Of a stretch of 64,000 nucleotides of DNA, positions 1-11,253 are shown piece after piece. A program made the position numbers and the translations under genes. Where the stretch lies: the NCBI GenBank assembly GCA_963969495.1, contig OZ018329.1, positions 144,951,521-145,015,520 of the forward strand, given 5' to 3'. Source of the DNA: Ceratothoa steindachneri (taxonomy: Eukaryota; Arthropoda; Malacostraca; Isopoda; Cymothoidae). The first letter of the stretch is position 1, and the number at the start of each line of letters is the position of its first letter. The notes beneath the pieces were generated by a model. The model was not told the origin of the DNA and made no database searches. It worked only from the letters and a program-made list of their open reading frames with translations.

Positions 1-55
1 TGCCATATATCCGCCCTAGTCAGAGATAGCTTAGAATCACGATCCGTTCGCCATC

Positions 56-409
56 GTGCATAATTACTTGAGAAGTGCTAATCGGTTCCTCATCGTTAAG
101 TGCCTTATAGATTCCGCCTGCTTCATTGGCTGGGCCGAAGTAGTAGCAGCCCACATAAAGTTTTGTGCCGCTCTGATTAGGGAGAGCCCCAAAGTTTCTT
201 CACCCCTGGTGGCTCATCTCGTGACCACCCGCTCACAAGTAAAGCGAGATTTGGATGCACCAGCACCCCTGGGTACCCCCGGTGCTTCAAAATATAGCCA
301 TTTAGGGAACGACGACTTTACTAAGAAACAGAAGAAGGGTGAATCCTTTCGTCCTCTGCTGACTAAGGCCCAAAATAATACGCAAGAGTACATTAGAAGT
401 GGCAAATAA
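56..409 (+). pseudogene. Protease C-terminal tail and PR-IN linker of element A
   Basis: A 117-codon open stretch begins in the C-terminal part of the element's protease (around IDSACFIGWAEVV) and runs through a VTTRSQVKRD segment. Spacers of this kind precede integrase in Gmr1-like polyproteins. It ends in a stop at 407-409, but the same frame then continues with a segment reading SFIVKDNLFYH, typical of the region just before the integrase zinc finger. The corresponding segment of element B (24785-24816 plus 26513-26870) has the same order of motifs, which supports the assignment. The aspartic catalytic site would lie before base 1. Confidence 0.55.
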
Positions 410-483
410 ATTTCCTTCATCGTTAAAGATAACCTCTTCTACCACATATTCTACAAGGAAGATCCCACAGAGTCTCGAGCCTT

Positions 484-1460
484 ATGTGTTCCTTGTGCAA
501 CTTTATTTACAAACCACACATGACAGTCTTTTCACGGGGTCACTTCAGTCACAAAAAGACTGCCCAACGATTTATTAAGTTCTTTTATTGGCCCGGTCGT
601 CGGACGAAATTCTACGCTATTGTCGATCATGCGACATATGCCCAAAAAACTGCCATTAAGGGAATAGTTAAGCCAGCCCCCTTGCAGAAGAGCCCCGTAA
701 TCTCAGAACCCTTCCCCAGAGTGGCAATCCAATTGGTTGGACCAATACACTTACCATTTAGTGAGGGCCATAGTTATGTCCTCAAGCTGGTCTATTTTGC
801 CACCATGTTCCCCGAGGCTGTCCGCCTCAAGAAGATCGACAGCACTTCGTGTGCCGAAGCCCTTATCTCCATCTTTTCCTGCGTTGGATTACCGAAGGAA
901 ATATTGTCTGGCCGAGGGCGTCAATTTACCTCCCATTTGATGGAGCAGGTAGAAAAATTACTCATGTGGAAAACCCTATTTACCACCCCCATTTCACCCC
1001 GCCGGAAATGGTATGTGCGAGGCGCTGAATGGGAATCTCAAGGTCATTCTGCGGAAGATTTGCACCTAGCCGCCAAGAGAATTGTATGTTATCTGCCAGT
1101 TTCTCTTTTTGGGTATAGAAAGATACCTAATAGAACTCCGTCAGATGTAGGAAGATGTGACGAAATCACCTACCAAATTGCCGATGTTAATCTGAATAAA
1201 TATTAGGCGAACTTTGACTGTAATTCCAAAGATCGAAGATTTAAACCCGGTGAGGAAGTTCTGTTATTACTCCCGACCGACAATAACAAACTGATAAAAC
1301 AATGTAAGGTCACCTACAAAAGGGTAGAGAAACGCGGTTTCGTCGATTATTTGGTTGAAACACCCAAGGGGAGGAAGCTTTTCCATATAAACCTCCTTAA
1401 GAAATAAAAAAAGGCGCGCAGGAGTAAACCAAATATTGGCTATAGACGAAGAATCGGCCA
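484..1460 (+). pseudogene. Integrase (Ty3/Gypsy, Gmr1-like), decayed
   Basis: The open part 484-1206 encodes 240 residues. It has an integrase zinc-finger remnant (GHFSHKKTAQRF...FYWPG) whose cysteine pair is lost (HATYAQ at the expected CxxC). The core follows, with VAIQLVGPIHLPF at the first catalytic position, where the expected Asp is replaced (QLVGP). ILSGRGRQFTS follows, where SDRG is usual, so the second Asp also appears lost. A stop at 1204-1206 is followed in the same frame by the post-integrase segment (GEEVLLLLPTDNN, FHINLLKK) up to about 1405. Integrase normally joins element cDNA to host DNA; this copy cannot be active. RT follows downstream rather than upstream. Confidence 0.75.
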
Positions 1461-1534
1461 TTGAATAAAATTACCCTCTGGACCCCCTAAGTTTAGTACA
1501 AATTGCATGCATAGAGCAAGATAGCGAATAGCCC

Positions 1535-2948
1535 TTGCTCGTATCAGATGTGATGGAATCGTTGTCTACCGAGCTCAAGATAAGCGGCCAGTTATTTGCC
1601 GCTCAGAGAAACCAGCTCACATCTCTCCTCAATCAATTCGGTGACGTCATCTCAGACATTCCATTTTGTACTACTCATTTTGAGCACGATATTAAATTGA
1701 CACCCCAAAAAGCTATTAGGTCCAAGCCGTATCCGTTGTCCGCGCATTAAAGAGAAGCTTTTAATACCGAGGTTGAGAAGTTATTAAATTTAAAGATAAT
1801 CGAGTCGTCAAAATCCGATTACTGTTCTCCCGTCGTCATGGTCAAGAAACCCGATAATTCTTATAGGATGTGCATCGAATTCAGAAAACTAGACGCTGTT
1901 ACCGTGTTCGACGCAGAGCCAATTCTTCTTATCGTCCAAAATCTCCATCTATTCGAGAAAGCGAAGTATATTTCAGAACTGGATTTGTGTAAGGCCTATT
2001 ACCAGATTTCATTGGAGGAAGAGGTCAAAAGGTACACCGCTTTCCCGACCGAAAGGGGGTTATTGAAGTTTTGTCGGCTCCCATTTGGGCTCGTCACCGC
2101 CTGCAGTAATATAATAGGATGATGAGACGAATTAAAGATGGGCTACCACACACAAGTGAATGGGACCAGCACCTGACCGCTCTTCAAGCACTGCTGCAAA
2201 GCCTCAGGGATCATAATTTGACAATTGGTCCAAGCAAATAGCATTTTTCATTTAATACAATTGATTACTTAGGTTTCCGCATAAGGAATAATAAATTAGA
2301 CCCTCAGGAGGAAAAGATACAAGCCATCGTAAAAATTCAGCTGCTCGCAAACAAAAAGCAGTTAAGGTCATTCATGGGTTCCGCCTCCTTTTATTAGCGA
2401 TTCATTTCCAATTTTTCTGCCACCCTTTCTGCTCCCCTTTGCGAGCTCCTGAAGAAGAAGGCCCCATAATTAATAGTTTTGACTCCGTTGTCAATCACCA
2501 GCTTCAAACACCTTACGGGTAAACTCGCGTCTGCCACGATATTACGGTTACCCAATCCACCGAATCATTTCGCATCCAGACGAAAATGATCGGTTGTGAT
2601 TTAGTTTAATACGGAATCAATGACGAGAGTTTTTCAATCGCTTACGCCAGCCGAACGTTATTACAGCGCAAAAAGAACTATGCAGTGATTGAGAGAGTGG
2701 CTCTCGCTATCATATGGGGAATATAAAAACTTGACAGGTATTTGATAGGAAAGGAATTCCTAATCGAAACCGATCAGAAACCCCTGTCGTACCTCCAAAA
2801 CATTAAAAACAACAATGGTAGATTGCTGCGCTGGAGTTTGTTGGTCCAAGACTTCCAGTTTAGAATACGTTACGTAAAAGGCTCTGAGAATGTTATAGCC
2901 GATAGCTTAAATGGAAATCCGGTAGATTCCCTCCCAAGTGAATCTTGA
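1535..2948 (+). pseudogene. Reverse transcriptase and RNase H of element A, decayed
   Basis: The pre-RT connector (1535-1750, around LNQFGDVISDIPF) leads into RT fingers and palm at 1838-2122. Motifs visible are KKPDNSYRMCIEFRKLD, then ELDLCKAYYQI (motif A) and FCRLPFGLVTAC. A frameshift near 2110 follows, and the segment that should hold the catalytic xxDD box is missing: GLPHTSEWDQHLTAL joins what should lie on either side of it. The thumb and connection (YLGFRIRNNKLDP, LRSFMGS) follow at 2265-2390 with stops. RNase H is visible at 2620-2948 (FSIAYASRTL, NYAVIER, ETDQKPLSYL, GSENVIADSL). The missing YxDD region and many stops make this a dead copy. Confidence 0.8.
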
Positions 2949-3344
2949 GCCTACTATTGTTTTATTTTTTGATTTTTTTCTATATATGTATGTCCAAATA
3001 AATTTAGGTCAGAAACATTTACCCTTTTGTATGTAAATAAACTTTAAAATTATAGTTGGAACCGAGGCAAATGTGCCCTCTCCTTAAAATTCAGTGTTTA
3101 TAATCATGATTGTTGTAAATTATTTTTTTCTAGATAATGATCTATCTATCTACATTTTTACAGTCTCTCTAGTTATTTATTTTGTTTGTATTTATTTTGT
3201 ATTCTTTTTTCGTGTGATTTTGTAAACTGTATTCCTTTGCTATGTATTCTTTCTTTGGGTTTCGATACGAATTTATTTATTTTGAATCCTTTTTGAATTT
3301 GAACAATGCGTTTTCTATTTCGTGATGCGAAGATATTGCATCTC

Positions 3345-3926
3345 CTAATCCATTTCCTGGGATGTTCCTTCTTCCGGAAGTCCAATCTTTAGCGGAGAAG
3401 AGATGTCAGATAGAGAGAGAGATTCACGCAGACAAAGAAGCCTAGGAGGTATCTCACGGACGAATGGACCGTCAACCGACGTCTTTCGGTAAACTTCCGG
3501 AGCGATAACGAAGCGAGACGTGTCAAACTGGAGCCCGGAACCCAAGTCAACGAGAGAGCGCTAAGCCTTTACCCGCTCCGCCTTGAATCAGAGTGCGACT
3601 GACTACCGACGGCAAATAAAATCGCTTCCGGCCAAGTCGTATATATAAGGACTCATTCTGGAATAACGCGCTTCGCTCCGTACCCTGCAAGGATACTCCC
3701 TCGAACAACCACTCGAGGCCACCTCTCGCTCTTGGAAAATCGGAAGCTTATTACATTTTTCTCTATCACCGTCGAACAGGCGTGACGCTTTCCACCCCAG
3801 AAGCTTCACCTCGTCATCTCCCGTTTTCTTTTGGATAAATATTGTGCCACTCATAGCTCGTGCCGAAGCATTCATTGTAAAATTAATTTCCTTTTGCTGA
3901 ACGATTAGTTTTCCCATAGTGTACAA
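3345..3926 (-). pseudogene. RNase H-like retroelement fragment, antisense
   Basis: On the minus strand two open stretches (3603-3926 and 3345-3545) with a short shifted join read like an RNase H. FTMNASARAMSG sits where a DAS motif is usual, EREVASSGC resembles the second acidic motif, YSRMSPYIYDL the third, and the shifted frame near 3540-3580 gives TWVPGSSL, reminiscent of the ending before ADALSR. It runs opposite to element A and interrupts what looks like its 3' LTR start. The class of the parent element cannot be told. The similarity is by eye and partial, so this is a tentative call. Confidence 0.35.
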
Positions 3927-5679
3927 ATTATTTTTAATTTCGGTTATTTGGTTGGATAATAGTAAAGATTATTTTGTTTCTTTTGTTTAATTCCAAGAAC
4001 CACATAAAAAGCCATTAGTCTATTTTATAAGTCGACCAACGGTAGAAAACGCATTCGAATACCTCCCCGTACTTAAAATGAACTTCTCCAGCGTCTAGGG
4101 AAGGCAAAAAGGTCAGTGAAGCCTCCCTAACCTACAACAAATGACAACGGATCTTATAGGAGTGGTTGAGATGCGCTTCGAAAGAGTTGTAATCAGACTA
4201 TTGTGTGTTTCTGAATTGAATACAATCTGCGAAAAGAGAACGCACGATTCTTTTCTCTCTTAATATACCCGTAAAAAGTTAAGTAATACATAAAAAAGGG
4301 ATTTGGGTATGTGTTTACGTGGCGGGCGTAATAGGGGGCTTCTAGGATCGCTTGATTGCGCTCTTATGCTCTCCCCTATATTTTTTTAAAAAATTAATGG
4401 GTGTGGAGAGATGGTTTCTCATGGCATCCTAACCTTTTTAGCTTAAATATGGATTAGGGATAACAAGGAGCATTACATTGTCATGCTCGATTTTTAACCA
4501 CTTTTATTTAGGTTTATTCGTGTTTTGACCATTTTTCATTTATTCAGACTCCGTTCTTTGTAGCAGAAGGTTTTTTATTTTCCCTTTCCATTATTCATTG
4601 TAACAGACAGGTCATCTCGTGTGACGGCATAGGAAAGCTGAAACATTTTCTCACCCGTGTAGACAAAAGCGCTCTATTCGTGGGTGATGAAGAGAGAAGA
4701 AAGTGAAAGTGGTCAGGAATGATAAGTTAGAGAAATACGAGAATTGAAACATTGAAAAAAATATTATAGGAATGAATGGAAGAAAAATAATATTTCCAAC
4801 TATATGTTTGCTAACCATAAATGTAAACATGAATGCACAGAGGGGTTCTAGTCAAGTGTAAAAACATCTTTAGAGACTTTAAGTATATTAAAACGAGGAA
4901 ATAAAATAACAATTATCAACAAACAAGTCACAAAAGCAAATCAACCCATTAATACAAAACAAGGAAAACAACATGTAGAATTTTCCAAAGAAAAAGTAAA
5001 CGATTCGTCGAGTACACGCTAGTATTCTACAACAGCACACTTTGGTCAGTTAAGAGATATAACACAACCAAATGTTTAAAAAACGCAAATACCAAATATT
5101 CCTGCAAAGTTTGGAGGTTTTGCTTGCTTCACTATGGTTGTATCCATTTTTCAGCCTTTATGCTTAATAAAGGTAGTTGCTTACAAATCCCCTTAAAATC
5201 AATGATTCAAAACGCTTGATTGTTCGTGAATAAAAACAAAATCAATTTGGGCGATTCAGCAGGTACACTTTCCTGTCAGAGACTTTAGAAATTGTTTTTG
5301 TCGACTTTAATGCTTTATTTAACATGGGTAAACTAAAACTACAATCGAGGCATCCTTTTGGGCAATTATATGCCAAAATGTGAGGGACAGTGGATTCCAA
5401 ATTCATCGGTAGTTGGCATTTATGAAATTTAGTTTCATTTTAAGCCCGACGAATTATTACTCCCAGACCTTTCATTTTTAGCTCCGAACCCCTTTTTCTT
5501 CTACTCATCGCGCACAAAATACGGCCAATAATTAAAGAATTTAATACTAATTTTGAAGTTTTTTTAAAGCGCTATTCCAGGAATTGAACCTTTACAAAGA
5601 GCCAATTGACTAAGAAAATTTGAGAGAAGAGATGGGTCTTAAAGGCCTGATTAAGGCAGTGAGGGAGGGAAATGAATAA
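3927..5679. other. No gene seen; AT-rich spacer
   Basis: I see no coding region, TIR pair or tandem array here. The composition is AT-rich with short homopolymers. It may include eroded LTR sequence at its left side, but nothing aligns clearly with the other LTRs in the window. Confidence 0.5.
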
Positions 5680-7446
5680 ATGTATGACAAGAAGCAGTTC
5701 ATTACACATTCTGAGGGAAAATTTAAAATGCCACATCAATCAGGCCCCACAGTTGACTCATGTAGCGTGGGATATGCTTCATGGTGCTGTCAAACCGTAC
5801 ATCGGCCGCTGGAGTTTCAGTGGAGGGACCTCGAATGTGCTTGGGGAGTTCCCAGGTGCTGGGACTGCTAGGAGAACCACTCAAGCTTCTTGAACATCGA
5901 GGTATCACAGGCTTCCGGTTGCTTGCAAACATGAACAACTACACCCGGAAGTCTTTCAAGCAGAGGCCCTTAGCCTCACCTAAAGACTTGCAATCACAGC
6001 TGTAACATAACCAGGCGTTGGTCACACCAATGTCAACGCATTAGGCGAACAGTCTCATCTACCACCTCTTGAACTTCAATGGGGTGCAGAAGAGGTGGAC
6101 AAGTATGTCACTTTTGACAATGCCCCCCATTTTTGCATTGTAGGAATTTATGACATTGAGGCTCTCAACTTCTTTCTTCTTGCTGGTCTCGGAGTACCGC
6201 ATACATTTGTCCAGAGGCTGTAACCCTAGGTCATTGGAGAGAATAGTGATGACCTTGGTGTCCTTCCACCGAAGAGCCTAGATGCCATCATCAGTGGTAT
6301 TGTAGTCAAAGGTGCCCCGCGGTACTGATTTCTTGTTCAACTACTTGACTGTCCTTAATGGATGATTGCCAATCCTGTTTTCCCGGGCTCTTCTGCGTAC
6401 CTGCAGTCTTGTTTCTGTAGGTACCACATAATCTCAAGGCTGGTGGAGAAATTGTCTGCAATATTGCTGTGGTAGAGGAGCTAGTCATAGTGCTTGCAAG
6501 GACAGAAACTATCTGGCTTGTGTCTCCGAGGGCTTCTTGCTCCGAAGTAAGGGGTGTGCCATGGGCCTCAAGTGTTTTTGGTCCTTGGTAGAGCACCATG
6601 TCATGGACAAACCCATCCTCTGATACTTTGGAGAACAACTTGAACCCCCACTTCTCTGGTTCGCTCTTTATGTACTGCCTTAGATTTCCTGCCGTCTTCC
6701 CCTTGTAGCCAACCATAACCTCGTTGATCGACTGTTTCGGAGACTGAGGCTCACGCCGAAAGTCTTCGTTGAGGAAGGTGAAAAGAAGCCGTACTTTGTA
6801 GAAGCTGCCTATGGTTCCTTTAATGAGGCTGTTGCCGTTGAAGTGGATGGTTCGGCGGAGAAGTCGGAAGCGCTTAGAGGAAATAAGATTAGCCACTTGT
6901 GATACTCTGGTCATCATGGCCCAGTAGTCATCAAGGGATGGGCAGTCCACAATCCCCATGTAGAGCAGGATGGCAACGAAGGTAAGGATCTCATCTTCAG
7001 TGGTTGAGAATAAGGTTGTTATGTCCTTTTGGGCAGTATAGAGGAGTGGTCTAGTATGTAATGTGCTTTAGAAACTTGGGGATGACAAAACGGTCAAAGT
7101 ACTTCTGAGGACTTTTGACAAACAATGGTTGTGTTTGCTGATACTGATGGAATGGGGAGGGGGGATTGGTGGTGTCAACTTTCTCCCATGTAGTAGGTCT
7201 TGTCTGCAGTGCGCTCTTTTTTTTAGCCTTGATCTTATCTTTATCCTCTCCGCCATTCACACGCTGCTCCTCTTCTTCGTCGCCCTCCTCTTCCTTTTCC
7301 TCATCTACATCTAGCTCCTCGAAGATGGGCCTGTTACACCTTCTCTTGTTGGGTGGCTCATCGCTAGAACCCTGAGTATCCTCGTTGTGTGGGTCGGGCA
7401 CATAGTCGGGGTCGTTCTCTTTATCATCCAGCGACTCATCCATCAC
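5680..7446 (-). pseudogene. piggyBac-family (PGBD-like) transposase, broken by frameshifts
   Basis: Read on the minus strand, the protein starts at 7446 with an acidic N-terminus (MMDESLDDKENDPDYVPDP), typical of PGBD proteins. It continues to FDRFVIPKFLKHIT at about 7060, meets a stop and frame change, and resumes at 7055-6306 with TTEDEILTFVAILLYMGIV, a YWAMM segment, SINEVMVGYKGK, LRQYIKSEPEKWGFK and HDMVLYQG. This is the DDE core of the family, which cuts and pastes at TTAA sites. A further frameshift around 6490-6440 scrambles the next acidic region. C-terminal pieces continue to about 5690 (VTNAWLCYSCDCKSLG; ADVRFDSTMKHIPRYMSQ). No TIRs or flanking TTAA were identified with confidence. 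Several breaks make it inactive. Confidence 0.85.
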
Positions 7447-8259
7447 AATCGTCTGGCAGCGGGTCTTTTTATAAAACGAACCAATTGGGATCTGGAAAGA
7501 AATAGAAAATTATTAAGAAATGATCCACGAAATAATGAATTCCATCAAATTTTGGTCATGGCTTTCCTAGGATCAATGAATAAAAAAAATTGGGGCATAG
7601 ATTTCCCATGACCAATTAATTAAAAAAAGGTGGGCATAGATTACCCATGAAACCATCAATTTCACTCATATTTAGTCATAAAACACAAGTATATGGCTAA
7701 TAATAATGAAAACATGGGTGATATCTAAAAGAAAAAGAAAAAAACAACATAAATTCCACAGTGGAATATTCCAGAAGCCTAATCTATGTTGTGCCTACAT
7801 GGCATCGTGGTTCAGGTTACTATAAAAAGAGTTAAATATACATTTATGTAACATTATCCTAAAAAAGATATACTCCTAAACAGGCAAAGTGCTCATATTT
7901 AGTTATTTAGTGGAAGTACGATGTTTACGGCTGACGGGCGTATGTCCATATTTGCGCACTTTAGATTTTTGTCATCTTTATCATTACCGGGTGTATGTCC
8001 ATATAAGGACAACCGCTTTTTCGTTGATAAATTTTACTCATTTCCACATGTCCCAAATAAATAAGACGATAATCAGGTCATAAAGCAAGAATTCAAATAT
8101 CTTATGCTAAACAATTATCAACTTACTAGCATTACGTAAAGTGTTAGGGCGATGGGCGTGAGGACAATTTCGTCGGAGATCCTTATTCTTTTAGGTCTGG
8201 GAAGTAACTTATTTCTGAGCGGCTCTCGACCAATACCTGGGTGGAATACGCAGTCTCGT
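7447..8259. other. piggyBac 5' flank and spacer
   Basis: No gene is visible. It contains two near-repeats of a GGGxGTATGTCCATAT motif at 7936-7953 and 7988-8004, and repeated GGGCATAGATTNCCCATGA segments at 7594-7611 and 7632-7649. These may be subterminal repeats of the piggyBac element. I could not match them convincingly to the left side. Confidence 0.35.
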
Positions 8260-9235
8260 TGTGGTAGGTCCATTTTCGTTTGCCTCAGCTCACTAGTGCC
8301 AAATCTAATGCCCGCCTTTTGTTTCAGGTTTTGGTGAAGGAGGGAGGACAAAGCTGCCTTGGAAGCAGTGTGGGTCCCCCGTCTTTTGCTGAGGTCTGAC
8401 GTTCCTTCCTCCCCCCACAGGTGAAATATATCAGTACAGGTTAATGAGCGATTGGAAACGGCTAATAGTGAATGCACGAAAGAAGTGGAGCTGGAAGTAA
8501 AGCCAGGTACGGTATAAGTGAGTGAGGGAGGGAGGGTGGAACACGTATCACCTTGAAAACAGCAACAGGGGAGTAATTATGTTTCCTTTTTTTTAGCTCC
8601 TTTGGTCCCGCTGCTCTTGTCTGTGAGTGAGGAGAGGGAAGAAGTCGCGCACTAAGCCATCGGTGTGGAGCACAAGTAAGGGCCACAGCCAACTGTCCCC
8701 TTGGTCCCTCTTGAGAGAGAGAGACCGACCGCTTGAGTGCACTTTCTTCCCCGCCCCACACTCAGGGAGAGCGAGTGAACTGTCCGATAACGTGCAAAAA
8801 CGCCCCGGGGCAACCTTTAGTAACCATTAAACTAATTGAGCCGGCTCAATTGGGGGTTTTGTGGTGGCCACGAGTGTTGGAGAGAGAGAGAGAGAGAGAG
8901 GTGGAGGAAACCCTTGGTGCTTCACATACCAGTTGTGTTTGGTTATTGTTAATATTTATTGTGTTGCACCTATTGACCTTTGTATACATTTTGTGTTGCG
9001 CATATTGAGGAAGGTTAAAGTGAGAGCACCTATTTGTATATATTTTTTGTTGTACATTTTCCTTATATATTTATATTGTTGGGTAATTAATTGTATTGGG
9101 TGGTGGATAAATTTATATTATTTTAATAAAAAGAAAATAGGTATCTGTGTATTTTGTCTCCTTCCGATCCGACGGGCGTCTCACGAATGAGTGAGTGGAC
9201 CTTGTGGCGGGTGGTTTCCGGGACTAGCCGCTACA
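8260..9235 (+). repeat. 5' LTR of the OTU-bearing Gypsy element
   Basis: A 976-bp direct repeat of 17608-18549. It starts TGTGGTAGGTCC and ends GCCGCTACA, so it has TG...CA termini. It contains a (GA)n run at about 8879-8900 and an AATAAA polyadenylation signal at 9125-9130. Compared with the 3' LTR it carries 32 extra bases bounded by the direct repeat TGTGTTGC near 8960-9000, a longer GA run and scattered substitutions. Confidence 0.93.
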
Positions 9236-9240
9236 TAGCT

Positions 9241-9258
9241 TGGCACCCGAATAGGGAC
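9241..9258 (+). promoter_or_regulatory. Primer-binding site, lysine-tRNA type
   Basis: The 18 bases TGGCACCCGAATAGGGAC lie five bases after the 5' LTR. They differ at two positions from the well-known primer-binding sequence complementary to the 3' end of tRNA-Lys(UUU). First-strand synthesis of this family was therefore probably primed by a lysine tRNA. The position directly downstream of the LTR supports the LTR end call. Confidence 0.75.
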
Positions 9259-9361
9259 GTCTGTTGGATTTGGCGGAGATCTTTGACACTTGTTGTTCAT
9301 TTCTTCCCCCCTCCTCTAATTAAATAAATAAAATAAAATCGAGAGCGAAGGGTATGAAAGT

Positions 9362-11100
9362 TTGGAATTGGAGTTGAAGCGAATGCGGGATGTGTTGCGT
9401 CAGAAAGACAGTGAAAATGCACAGCTGAAAGAGGAAAATGACTGTTTAAAAAGGAAAATAAGGGAGAGGAAAGTTAGGATGGTAGAGAGAATCAGGGATA
9501 GCGAAATTCGGATTCAGCAGAAGATGTCAGCGCAACTAGAAATGAAAATGGAGAATTGGGCAAGGTTGATAGAAGAGAAAATTGGTGTGAAAATGGCCTC
9601 TACTTCAGTAGCAGGAGCGGTCAGGATCAAGGAAAGGGCATAAAAGGAAATAGTAACGTCGGATCTAGATGAGCCGAAGGTTAGAAAGAAGGGAAAGAAG
9701 ACCTCTAAGAAGCGACAGAGAGACAGGCTAGTTCGAATGAATTCAAAGAGTATAGATTCACTGTACTCTATTATTAATAAAAGTGATGGATCTGAATGTG
9801 AGAGAGAAAGTAAAGAGGGTGAAAGTGGAAATGAAGTTGAAGCGCACAGAAGTGTTTTAATAAGAGAGGTCCCGAAGGTCAGCAAGTTTAGTGTGTATGG
9901 GTCAAAGAATGCAAAGGAATTTTTTAAGGAATATGAAAGTTATTGCAAGGAAAGGTTTGGAGAGAATAGTCGCTTCTGGGTGAAAGAATAGGTGAATTTT
10001 TGGAAGATAGATTGCGTGATTTTTACAAGACTATTGTTAGCGTGGGTGACCCTAGGTACAAGGTGGTAAAGGACCGTATTATAAATCAGGTGGAGAGAGT
10101 GAAATCTGGCGTGAAATATCGGAAGACGAATGAGTTTGAGGAAGCGAAAATGGGGAAGAGTGAAAGAATTGATTTGTATGTTCATAGGCTCGAGACTTTA
10201 GCGAGGAAGAAGTTTGGTGATGATGGAATAAATGATAATAAGGAGTTAATGAGAAAGTTCTTGAGTACAGACCCGAGCGATGTTTCTGAATATGTGAATG
10301 CGAGAAGTAAGGAGAAGATGCGATGGGCCGGGAAGAAATTGTTGTGGAAGGACATTTTGGAGATTGTAGAAGATTGTGAGTTTGAAGGGTATGGCAGAGG
10401 GGGAGCAACCGTGTATGTTGGGGGAAAGGAACGTTCAAGTGGTGTGCCTGAGTACCGATCGTACAAGGAGGCATTAGTATCCAACCCAGTGGAGGTCATG
10501 GCCAAGTTCTTAGATGAGTACTATGGCCAAGAGGAAGAACGAAAGATTTATATGGGTCGAGAGCAGGTCCAGAGTCGAAGTGCTACTGCAGCGAGGAGCA
10601 GGGGTAGTAGAAGTATGACTGGTACTGGGAGGAGCTTTACGAGTATCAATCGTATGAATGAAGGGAACTAGAATGTAGGTCGAATGGAAGAACGTATGAA
10701 TGACTAAGTGAGGTGGGAGTGTAATAAGTTTGGCCATGTGAGAGCAGAATGTCGCCTTGTAGCAAGGACCTGTTTTGGCTGTGGTCGATCAGGCTACCTT
10801 ATCAAGGATTGCCAGAATGCCCGAATGATCAAGTGCTATCAGTGTCAGAAGATGGTTCATTTTGCTCGTAACTGTGATGAAGGGAAAAGAGTGAATGAAA
10901 ATGGGAATGGAGTATGTGGAAATTGTGGACAGATGGACATTATGCGAGAATGTGTGTTAGCCCAAGGAGTATTTATGAGAAGTGTGGTGTAGATGGTCAC
11001 CTGACAAGGTTGTGTCAAACTGTGATAGATTAAAGAACACCAGTGGGGGAAATGAAAGAACGAATTCTGTGACTGCTGGAAAAAATGCAAATCAGGAAAA
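9362..11100 (+). pseudogene. gag (coiled coil, capsid-like, zinc knuckles), broken
   Basis: Three or four frames together form a gag. 9362-9643 encodes a charged coiled-coil N-terminus (heptads around RQKDSENAQLKEENDCLKRK) and reads through a stop into a basic/acidic linker (9644-9991). 10000-10671 is a helical capsid-like region (VSKFSVYGSKNAKEFFKEYE just before it; RIDLYVHRLETLARKKFG within), ending in an Arg/Ser-rich stretch. 10708-10992 holds CCHC nucleocapsid knuckles. CYQCQKMVHFARNC is intact, CFGCGRSGYLIKDC has His replaced by Tyr, and the first and fourth have lost Cys or His. A further knuckle (YEKCGVDGHLTRLC) is readable in another frame near 10970-11015. Gag would package the element RNA; stops at 9641, 9989 and 10669 disable it. 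Confidence 0.8.
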
Positions 11101-11253
11101 CTGAGAAGTGACAGGGTCCTTCATGAGGAACCCTCTAGTGTGCGAGTATTAAGTGTGATGAATGTGAGTGAGGGACTTTCCAGACGTGGAGTGAATTGGG
11201 GTGCGAGAGAGAATAAATGTATGTGTGTGATAGTTAAATATTGAGGGCGAGAG

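Larger units (their letters stand above)
1..3437 (+). mobile_element. Ty3/Gypsy retrotransposon A, Gmr1-like (integrase before RT), decayed
   Basis: The window opens inside the pol region of an LTR retrotransposon. In order I read a protease tail and linker (1-400), integrase with its post-integrase domain (484-1410), then RT (1535-2390) and RNase H (about 2600-2948). The domains look Ty3/Gypsy, but integrase lies upstream of RT, the order known from Gmr1-like Ty3/Gypsy elements. All reading frames contain stops and indels. The 5' LTR lies outside the window. The stretch 3364-3437 resembles the internal-to-LTR junction of element B (27488-27560): a CTTCTTCC..GGAAGT motif, then GATGTCAGA and a GA-rich run. 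The 3' LTR therefore probably starts near 3395 and is cut soon after by foreign sequence. Confidence 0.75.

Noticed and set aside
3636..3660. TATA box of an LTR promoter for element A
   Set aside because: The site sits within the antisense RNase H-like reading, and no matching second LTR is available, so it cannot be separated from chance.
8118..8830. Open stretches on both strands within the 5' LTR, repeated at 17592-18290
   Set aside because: They lie in the LTR itself, occur in both LTRs, are low-complexity and show no motif.
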